DNA from: Paraburkholderia caballeronis | GTDB lineage: Bacteria > Pseudomonadota > Gammaproteobacteria > Burkholderiales > Burkholderiaceae | Assembly: GCF_900104845.1 (NCBI RefSeq) | Contig: NZ_FNSR01000002.1 | Location: 496,001-560,000, forward strand | DNA length: 64,000 nt | Reading direction: 5' to 3' | In this document: piece after piece, positions 58,497-64,000 of the stretch | Layout: each line of letters begins with the position of its first letter | Position numbering within the stretch: the first letter of the stretch is position 1 | Program-made: the position numbers and the translations under genes | The notes under the pieces: generated by a model | What the model saw: only the letters and a program-made list of their open reading frames with translations | What the model was told of the DNA's origin: nothing | Database searches by the model: none

Positions 58497-59645
58497 ATGA
58501 ACAAGCACACCGGCGCCGCGCTCGCGGCGCTCCTCGGCATGACCGCAAGCACCGGCAGTTTCGCGCAGAGCAGCGTAACGCTGTACGGCCTGCTCGACAC
58601 CGGCATCGAATACGTGAATCACGCGAACGCGCACGGCGACAGCGTCGTGAGGATGCCGGGCATCACCGGCTCGCTGCCGTCGCGGTGGGGGATGCGCGGC
58701 AAGGAAGACCTCGGCGGCGGCCTCGCGACCGTGTTCGTGCTCGAAAGCGGCTTCAACGTGCGCGGCGGCGACATGGGCCAGGGCGGCCGGCTGTTCGGCC
58801 GCCAGGCGTGGGTCGGGCTGCAGGGGCCGTTCGGCACGCTGTCGTTCGGCCGGCAATACACGATGGCGTTCTGGGCGGTCCAGGACTCCGACCTGCTCGG
58901 GCCGGACATCTACGGTGGCGTCGGCTCGTTCGACAGCTACATCCCGAACGGCCGCAGCGACAACACGGTCGCATGGAAAGGCACGTGGCAAGGCGTGACC
59001 GCGGGCGCGACGTGGTCGTTCGGCCGCGACTCGGCCGGCACCGGCAACTCGCCGGGCCAGGGCACGTGCGCGGGCTCGCTGCCCGGCGACGCGCGCGCGT
59101 GCCGGCAATGGTCCGCGATGCTTCGCTACGATGCGCCGGCCGGCTTCGGCGTCGTCGCGTCGTACGACCAGCAGCGCGGCGGCCCCGGCGCGGCGGCGAA
59201 CCTGTTCGACGGCGTCGCGCCGCTTGCGCTGACGAGTTCGGCGGACACCGACTCGCGCATCCAGGCGAACGGCTACGCGCAACTCGGCCCGGTGAAGATC
59301 GGCGGCGGCTGGCTCGGCCGCCACGTCGAAACGGAACTGCCGACCGTGCCGGACGTCACGTCGAATCTGTACTACCTGAGCGCGTCGTGGCTCGCGACGC
59401 CCGCGCTGACGGTGGACGGCGGCGTGTACCGGATGATCAACCGCGTGCAGGACGCGCGCGGCACGCTGGTCGCGCTGCGCACCACGTACCAGTTTTCGAA
59501 GCGCACGTCCGTCTATGCGCAGGGCGGCTGGCTGTCGAACAGCGCGCACGCCGCGTACACGTTGAGCCAGGGCGGCGCGGGAACGACGCCGGGCGCGGGC
59601 ATGTCGCAACTCGGGTTGATGCTCGGGCTTCAGCAGCGGTTCTGA
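58497..59645 (+). CDS. Outer-membrane porin
   Basis: 382-aa general porin of the betaproteobacterial type. Signal peptide NKHTGAALAALLGMTASTGSFA, then QSSVTLYGLLDTGIEYVNHA, SRWGMRGKEDLGGGLATVFVLESGF, GRQAWVGLQGPFGTLSFGRQY and a terminal strand ending QQRF with C-terminal Phe. The ATG at 58497 has GGAG eight bases upstream. QFSKRTSVYAQGGWL-like text near the end (TYQFSKRTSVYAQGGWLSN) is common in these porins. It stands alone, with a strong terminator hairpin behind it. Confidence 0.92.
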   Translation: MNKHTGAALAALLGMTASTGSFAQSSVTLYGLLDTGIEYVNHANAHGDSVVRMPGITGSLPSRWGMRGKEDLGGGLATVFVLESGFNVRGGDMGQGGRLFGRQAWVGLQGPFGTLSFGRQYTMAFWAVQDSDLLGPDIYGGVGSFDSYIPNGRSDNTVAWKGTWQGVTAGATWSFGRDSAGTGNSPGQGTCAGSLPGDARACRQWSAMLRYDAPAGFGVVASYDQQRGGPGAAANLFDGVAPLALTSSADTDSRIQANGYAQLGPVKIGGGWLGRHVETELPTVPDVTSNLYYLSASWLATPALTVDGGVYRMINRVQDARGTLVALRTTYQFSKRTSVYAQGGWLSNSAHAAYTLSQGGAGTTPGAGMSQLGLMLGLQQRF

Positions 59646-59700
59646 CGACGCGGGCCGGCGGTCGCGCGCTTGCGTGACGACCGCCGGCCGGTCCGTCGTC
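59644..59700 (+). terminator. Strong extended hairpin after the porin gene
   Basis: GGCCGGCGGTCG (59653-59664) pairs perfectly with CGACCGCCGGCC (59678-59689), and an outer GACGAC (59644-59649) / GTCGTC (59695-59700) extends the stem. It starts at the stop codon of the porin gene. There is no T tract, so it may act as a stabilising 3' structure as well as a terminator. Confidence 0.6.
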
Positions 59701-59797
59701 CTGGCGGCTTGAGCGGCAGCGCGTATACTGGCCGACGCCGCCGCGAACCATGAGCGTCACGGTTCGCCCGCCTCTTTCCGCCAATGGAGCCGCAAGC

Positions 59798-60112
59798 ATG
59801 TTCATCGCCATGAACCGTTTCAAGGTCGCGCGGGGTTCGGAAGCCGCGTTCGAAGAACTGTGGACCACCCGCGACACGCATCTGCGCGAGGTTCCCGGTT
59901 TCGTCGAATTCCATCTGCTGAAAGGCCCGGAACGCGACGATCACGTGCTCTACGCGAGCCATACGATCTGGGCGAACCACGCCGCGTTCGAAGGCTGGAC
60001 GCAGTCGGAAGCGTTCCGCGCCGCGCATCGCAACGCGGGCCACGAGTCGCGCTCGCTGTATCTCGGGCATCCGGAGTTCGAGGGCTTCGAGGTGCTGCAA
60101 ACGGTGAAGTAA
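59798..60112 (+). CDS. Antibiotic biosynthesis monooxygenase (ABM) domain protein, HmoA-like
   Basis: 104-aa ferredoxin-like-fold protein of the ABM family. The pattern FIAMNRFKVARGSEAAFEELWTTRDTHLREVPGF (shown here in part, FKVARGSEAAFEELW) and GFVEFHLLKGPERDDHVLYASHTIW with a C-terminal AHRNAGHESRSLYLGHPEF is typical of small heme-degrading or cofactor-free monooxygenases such as HmoA/IsdG relatives. A conserved Asn (MNRF) and Trp (TIWAN) sit where heme-degrading members have functional residues. The ATG at 59798 follows GGAG by nine bases. It has no operon partners. Confidence 0.82.
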   Translation: MFIAMNRFKVARGSEAAFEELWTTRDTHLREVPGFVEFHLLKGPERDDHVLYASHTIWANHAAFEGWTQSEAFRAAHRNAGHESRSLYLGHPEFEGFEVLQTVK

Positions 60113-60287
60113 TCCGCGCCGCCGTCGCGCGTGACGTCAACCGGAGCCCGCGCCGCGGATCACGCGACCATCGACGCCTGCTCCGCATCGGTCGGCCGGT
60201 TCGCGACCGACTGGCGACAACAGCCGCCGCCCGACGGACTGACCACGACGCCCCCCGATCGCAACGCGCGCCGCCGCACGCCCCCCG

Positions 60288-61133
60288 CTACGCGTGCGCC
60301 GGACCATCGGTCGACAACGCCAGCGCCTTCTGCGCTTCGAGCGCCGCGAGCCGCTCGCTCAACTGCCGGTGCATCGCGCCGTATGCGTCGCTGCCGAGCG
60401 CGAGCCGGCGCGGCGCGGGTTCCTGGTCCGCGCTGTCGATGATGATCCGCGCCATCTTCGCCGGATCGCCGGGCGGCACACTGGTCCGTTCCTCGACGAT
60501 CCGGTGCACCGCGCGCGCGGGCGATGCGTCGTACGCGTCGAGCTTCGGCGACAGTTGCGAACTGCGATAACGAAAGTCCGTGCGCGCGCCGCCCGGCTCG
60601 ACCAGCGTACAGCCGATCCCGAACACCGCGACCTCCTGCGCCAGCGCATCGACGAATCCCTCGATCCCCCACTTCGTCGCGTGATACAGCGAGCCGCCGG
60701 CAAACGCGGCCTGCCCGCCGACCGTCGAGAACTGGACGATGCGCCCGCGCTGCTGACGCCGCAGATGAGGCAGCGCCGCGCGGATGAACTGGATCGAGCC
60801 GAGCAGGTTCGTGTCGATCTGCTGGCGGATCTGCGCGTCGGTCAGTTCCTCGGCCGCGCCGAAGAGCCCGTAACCCGCATTGCTGACGATCACGTCGATC
60901 GTTCCGAGTTCGGCGAACGCGCGATCGACGACGCGGCGGACCGCGTCCGTATCCGTGACGTCGAGCTGCGCGAGCCACAGCGCGTCGCGCGGCGCGGCCG
61001 CGCGCAGGTCGTCGGCCGCGTGCAGGTCGCGGACCGTGCCAGCGACGCGGTCGCCGCGCGCGAGCAACTGTTCGGTGAGATGGCGGCCGAAACCGCGGTT
61101 GACGCCGGTGATGAGCCACGTGCGTTGCGCCAT
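60288..61133 (-). CDS. Short-chain dehydrogenase/reductase (SDR)
   Basis: 281-aa classical SDR. Cofactor motif WLITGVNRGFGRHL near the N-terminus, DVTD at ~60, IVSNAGYG in place of the NNAG motif, catalytic Ser in IVQFSTVGG and the YHATK Tyr-Lys pair (about residues 150-155). It should be an NADP(H)-dependent oxidoreductase; the substrate is unknown. The ATG at 61133 has GAGGAA upstream at a suitable distance. It diverges from an AraC-type regulator gene, with 149 bp between; this pair (SDR plus AraC with cupin-like N-terminus) is common and suggests that the regulator controls the SDR. Confidence 0.9.
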   Translation of the reverse strand: MAQRTWLITGVNRGFGRHLTEQLLARGDRVAGTVRDLHAADDLRAAAPRDALWLAQLDVTDTDAVRRVVDRAFAELGTIDVIVSNAGYGLFGAAEELTDAQIRQQIDTNLLGSIQFIRAALPHLRRQQRGRIVQFSTVGGQAAFAGGSLYHATKWGIEGFVDALAQEVAVFGIGCTLVEPGGARTDFRYRSSQLSPKLDAYDASPARAVHRIVEERTSVPPGDPAKMARIIIDSADQEPAPRRLALGSDAYGAMHRQLSERLAALEAQKALALSTDGPAHA

Positions 61134-61282
61134 GCTGCATTCCTCTTTCAAAGTGCATCCGGTTGCGAAGGCCGTCCGTTCCGCGCGCCGCGCGAAACCG
61201 GACAGTGGACGCAGCTTAAACGGCGGCCGGCAGACTTTGAATAATTGAAAGTCGGTGTTTATTGCGCGAAAATCCAGCCACC

Positions 61283-62260
61283 ATGGCCGATCCGTTTTCC
61301 GACTTCCTGAGCCTGATGCGCGCGCGATCCGTCGTTTCCGGCGAACTGATCGCGGGCGGCGCGTGGGCCATCGACTTTCCGCCGACCGGCACGCTCAAGT
61401 TCTGGGGCGTCATGCGCGGCCGCGCGTCGCTGCTGTTCGACGGCGACGACGCGCCGACCGGCATCGAGGCCGGCGACACGTTCCTGCTGCGCGCGCCGCG
61501 CGCGCACGTGCTCGGCAGCGATCTCGCGGCGCCGCGCGCCGGGCTGGCCGACCTGCTCGACCGCAGCGCCGGCGCGGTGATCCGCCATGGCGACATCACC
61601 CACGACGACGACACGTTCCGCATGATCGGCGGCAAGGTCGAGCTCGGCGCGGAAGGCAACCGGATGCTGCTCGACGCGCTGCCGCCGCTGATCCACGTGC
61701 GCGGCACGTCGCGGCAGGCCGCGCCGCTGCGCTGGCTGCTCGAACAACTGGTCCGCGAGCGCGAAAGCGCGCTGCCCGGCTCCGATGCGGCGTCCGCGCA
61801 ACTGGCGCATCTGATGTTCATCCAGATCCTGCGCGCGCACTTCGACACCAGCGACGCGTGGCCCGCCGGGTGGCTGCGCGCGATCGGCGACCGGCGCATC
61901 GGCCCCGCGTTGCGGCTGATGCACGGCGAGCCGGCCCGCGCATGGCAACTGGGCGAACTGGCGAGCGCGTGCGCGATGTCGCGCGCGACGTTCGCCGCCT
62001 ACTTCAAGTCGGTGGCCGGCGTCGCGCCGCTCGCGTATCTGGCCGGCTGGAGAATGCGCATCGCGCAGCGCGCGCTGCGCGACGAACGCACGCCGGTCAA
62101 CGTGCTCGCGCGGTCGCTCGGTTATGGGTCGGAAAGCGCGTTCAGCAACGCGTTCAAGCGGATCGTCGGCTGTGCGCCGTCGGCGTTTCGCGCGCAGGCG
62201 TCGGTGGAAACGCTGCGGGAGGCGGACGACGCGTACGCGCCGATCGAGCGAAGCGGTTAG
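61283..62260 (+). CDS. AraC-family regulator with cupin N-terminal domain
   Basis: 325-aa regulator. The N-terminal half is a cupin-type sensor domain (LKFWGVMRGRASLLFDGDDAP; IEAGDTFLLRAPRAHVLG; LPPLIHVRG), of the class found in AraC regulators next to short-chain dehydrogenases. The C-terminal helix-turn-helix pair starts near residue 215: WQLGELASACAMSRATFAAYFKSV, then VNVLARSLGYGSESAFSNAF. The ATG at 61283 is used; a TTG at 61262 would add seven residues. It probably regulates the divergent SDR gene. Its stop overlaps the stop of the convergent HxlR gene by four bases. Confidence 0.9.
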   Translation: MADPFSDFLSLMRARSVVSGELIAGGAWAIDFPPTGTLKFWGVMRGRASLLFDGDDAPTGIEAGDTFLLRAPRAHVLGSDLAAPRAGLADLLDRSAGAVIRHGDITHDDDTFRMIGGKVELGAEGNRMLLDALPPLIHVRGTSRQAAPLRWLLEQLVRERESALPGSDAASAQLAHLMFIQILRAHFDTSDAWPAGWLRAIGDRRIGPALRLMHGEPARAWQLGELASACAMSRATFAAYFKSVAGVAPLAYLAGWRMRIAQRALRDERTPVNVLARSLGYGSESAFSNAFKRIVGCAPSAFRAQASVETLREADDAYAPIERSG

Positions 62261-62607
62261 GCATCCGGAGCGGACGGCGGCGCGTCCTTGCGCTCGGCCC
62301 ACGTAAGCAGCGCGTCGAGCGCCGGGCACAGCGCCTGTCCCCATCCGGTCAGGTGATATTCGACTTTCGGCGGCACCTGGTTGTACACGGTGCGCACGAT
62401 CAGCCCGTCGGCTTCGAGCTGCCGCAACTGCTGCGCGAGCATCTTCTGCGAGATACCCGGAATCAGCCGCTCCAGCGTGGAGAAACGCTGAACCTTGCCG
62501 TCGAACAGATGAAACAGGATCTCCAGCTTCCAGCGTCCGTCGAGCAGCCGCAGCGCCGCCTGCACCCCGCTGGCCGCGGTGGCGGGCGTATAAGTCCTCT
62601 CCGTCAT
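62257..62607 (-). CDS. HxlR-family winged-helix regulator
   Basis: 116-aa regulator of the HxlR type. VQAALRLLDGRWKLEILFHL followed by FDGKVQRFSTLERLIPGISQKMLAQQLRQLEADGL (partly quoted: FSTLERLIPGISQKMLAQQL) and VYNQVPPKVEYHLTGWGQAL are diagnostic. The usual single cysteine near the N-terminus is not evident, so redox sensing is doubtful. The start at 62607 follows GGGGA by eight bases. Gene and AraC gene converge with overlapping stop codons (TAG/TAA, positions 62257-62260). Its targets are not apparent; no divergent gene is directly upstream within the window. Confidence 0.88.
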   Translation of the reverse strand: MTERTYTPATAASGVQAALRLLDGRWKLEILFHLFDGKVQRFSTLERLIPGISQKMLAQQLRQLEADGLIVRTVYNQVPPKVEYHLTGWGQALCPALDALLTWAERKDAPPSAPDA

Positions 62608-62890
62608 CGATGCATTCCCCAAGCGTGCGTTCGCACGGACGCCGCGCCGCCGGGTCGTGGCCCTGACCTTGACCCTGACCTCGCGCACGGCGAACCGTCC
62701 GGACCCGAAGCATACGGCAATCCGCGCCGCGCCGGACATGCAGCCGTCTGCGGCGGCGCGCGGAATCACCGTGAGGCCGTGCACACTGGACGAATTGAGC
62801 CGGCGCATCCGCGGCGAAACCGCGATGGGGACGAAGAACCTGAAGGACGCGGGCGTGGGGCCGTTGAACGGGCGCGCGCCGCGCAATCCG
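62608..62890. other. 283-bp intergenic stretch
   Basis: No gene is seen. It contains three near-copies of a hexamer (CCTGAC, CTTGAC, CCTGAC at 62662-62679), and lies downstream of the sugar-binding protein gene and upstream of the HxlR gene, so it should hold the HxlR promoter. Confidence 0.3.
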
Positions 62891-64000
62891 TCACTGCGTC
62901 TTCGCCGCGGCCGCGAGCCGGTTCGCCGCCTGCTGCGCGGTCATGCTTTCGTCGCTCCAGTATTTGCCGATCACGTCGTAGAACGCGCCTTCGACGGCCG
63001 GGCTCACGACCATGTCGTGCGCCCACGACGGCACCAGCGCGCCAGCCGCGCCCGCCGCCTTGAAGTCCGCCGACGACTTCTTCGCGCACGCGTCGAACTT
63101 CGACAGGTCGAGATCCTGGCGCACCGGAATCGAGCCCTTGTTCAGGTTGAACGTCTGCTGGAACGCGGGGCTCATCAGCAGGCCGGCCATGTCCTTTTGC
63201 CCCTTGTCCACGCCCGGCGTCTTCACCTTGAAGAACACGAAGCTGTCCACGTTGAACGTGTACGCGTTCTGCGAGCCCGGCGCGGCCACGCACAGATAAT
63301 CCTTGCCCGGCACCTTGTTCGCGACCGTGAACTCGCCCTTCGCCCAGTCGCCCATGAACTGCATCGCGGCCTGGCCGTTGATCACCATCGCGGTCGCCAT
63401 GTTCCAGTCGCGGCCGGTCTGGCTCGCGTCGGCGTACGTGCGCAGCCGGCGGAACGTTTCGAGCGCCTTCACCATCGTCGGCCCCTTCAGCGTCGCGTCG
63501 TCGAGCTGCACGAACGCCTTCTTGTAGAACGCCGCGCCGCCGACGCCGAGCGCGACCGTCTCGAACGTCTCCGCCTCCTGCCACGGCTGCCCGCCGATCG
63601 CGACCGGCGTGATGCCGGCCTTCTTCAATGCGTCCGCGACCCTGAAGAAGTCGTCCCACGTCGCGGGCGGTTGCGCGTTCACCTTCTTCAGCGCGTCCGC
63701 GTTGATCCACAGCCAGTTCACGCGATGCACGTTCACCGGCGCGCCGACGTATTGCCCGTTGTACTTCATGATCGCCGCGATCTCCGGCGGCAGCACGCGG
63801 TCCCAGCCGTCCTGCTTCGCGACGTCGTCGATCGGCATCAGCACGCCTTCGTCGCCCCACTCGTGGATGGCCGGCCCCTTGATCTGCGCGGCAGCCGGCG
63901 GATTGCCGGCGACCACGCGCGTCTTCAGCGCGGTCATCGCGTTGCCGCCGCCCCCGCCCGCGACCGCGAAATCGACCCACGTGTCGCCCTTCTTTTCGAG
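62891..64000 (-). CDS. Sugar ABC transporter substrate-binding protein, 5' truncated by the window edge
   Basis: Extracellular solute-binding protein family 1; 369 residues are visible and the N-terminus with signal peptide lies beyond the right edge. Family features: NAMTALKTRVVAGNPPAAAQ, YNGQYVGAPVNVHRVNWLWI with LKKVNAQPPATWDDFFRVAD, MVINGQAAMQFMGDWAKGEF, and the C-terminal YWSDESMTAQQAANRL. These are typical of glucose/mannose-type sugar-binding proteins (GtsA-like). Permease and ATPase genes would be expected downstream, but the next gene in that direction is an HxlR regulator, so they are not on that side. Confidence 0.88.
   Translation of the reverse strand, partial: LEKKGDTWVDFAVAGGGGGNAMTALKTRVVAGNPPAAAQIKGPAIHEWGDEGVLMPIDDVAKQDGWDRVLPPEIAAIMKYNGQYVGAPVNVHRVNWLWINADALKKVNAQPPATWDDFFRVADALKKAGITPVAIGGQPWQEAETFETVALGVGGAAFYKKAFVQLDDATLKGPTMVKALETFRRLRTYADASQTGRDWNMATAMVINGQAAMQFMGDWAKGEFTVANKVPGKDYLCVAAPGSQNAYTFNVDSFVFFKVKTPGVDKGQKDMAGLLMSPAFQQTFNLNKGSIPVRQDLDLSKFDACAKKSSADFKAAGAAGALVPSWAHDMVVSPAVEGAFYDVIGKYWSDESMTAQQAANRLAAAAKTQ

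Noticed and set aside
62662..62679. Tandem hexamer repeat CCTGAC/CTTGAC/CCTGAC as a possible operator or repeat array
   Set aside because: Only three short imperfect copies in a gene-free gap; no palindrome or promoter element is associated.
1..64000. Search for CRISPR arrays, tRNA/rRNA genes, insertion sequences, phage or toxin-antitoxin genes
   Set aside because: No regularly spaced repeats, transposase or integrase motifs, or tRNA-like cloverleaf sequences were recognised by eye; the ribbon-helix-helix protein at 54917 has no toxin partner.

Overview
The window looks like chromosome of a high-GC betaproteobacterium of the Burkholderia/Paraburkholderia group. The evidence is dense coding at high GC, several Gram-negative porins of the betaproteobacterial OmpC-like type ending in Phe, many LysR/AraC/MocR regulators, and a large set of organosulfur-utilisation genes. 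No rRNA, tRNA, CRISPR array, insertion sequence or phage gene was recognised. This is an inference from gene content; no marker gene fixes the species.

Layout. (1) Positions 1-8.4 kb: the tail of a sulfonate-binding protein, a nitroreductase-type flavoprotein, a ketopantoate-reductase-like gene, a secreted yellow/MRJP-like protein, a TauD-type dioxygenase, an EthD protein, the decayed 3' end of an acyl(aryl)-CoA ligase, an alpha/beta hydrolase and an MFS exporter with its LysR regulator (to 9.4 kb). (2) 9.4-13.9 kb: a complete Lqs/Jqs-type alpha-hydroxyketone quorum-sensing module, with sensor kinase and response regulator overlapping by ATGA and a convergent LqsA/CqsA-type autoinducer synthase, followed by a membrane diguanylate cyclase. 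(3) 15.3-27.1 kb: an organosulfur block with an FAD monooxygenase, a small unknown protein, two SsuD-like flavin monooxygenases, a DszC/SfnB-like flavoprotein, a class II aldolase, a cysteine-dioxygenase-like enzyme, a four-domain rhodanese, two sulfonate-binding proteins and a LysR regulator. (4) 27.3-39.1 kb: a secreted beta-propeller-like protein, a phospholipase D lipoprotein, and a long leftward gene series (OsmC, NtaA/DmoA-like monooxygenase, MFS, SfnG/RutA-like monooxygenase, porin, aspartate dehydrogenase, porin). A divergent MocR-type regulator that has lost its PLP lysine faces this series. (5) 39.4-45.8 kb: amino-acid use, with asparaginase, a D-amino-acid-dehydrogenase-like flavoprotein, a GlxA-type AraC regulator and a LivK-like binding protein. 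A 39-bp site with 31/39 identity occurs on both sides of the regulator gene. (6) 45.9-53.0 kb: six overlapping leftward genes encoding a hydrogenase-4/complex-I-like membrane complex. Its large subunit lacks the cysteines that would bind NiFe, so it belongs with the energy-converting hydrogenase-related (Ehr) complexes and not with true hydrogenases. (7) 53.4-64 kb: a Trx-fold-like protein, a spermidine-synthase-like protein, a ribbon-helix-helix protein, an RcnB-like protein, a GAF/PAS/GGDEF protein, a porin, a heme-degrading-type monooxygenase, an SDR divergent from an AraC regulator, an HxlR regulator, and a sugar-binding protein cut by the right edge.

How the genes fit together. Regions 1, 3 and 4 read as a scavenging programme for sulfur (and possibly C-N bonded) organics: porins and periplasmic binding proteins bring substrates in, flavin- and 2-oxoglutarate-dependent oxygenases cleave them, and thiol dioxygenase/rhodanese process the sulfur. 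None of the three sulfonate-binding proteins has a permease or ATPase in the window. The most interesting items are the NiFe-less Ehr complex with an unusual repeated operator upstream, the complete alpha-hydroxyketone signalling module, the duplicated 39-bp operator around the GlxA-type regulator, the degenerate MocR regulator, and the ligase remnant. Positions and residues were read by eye; family assignments rest on recognised motifs and not on database searches.
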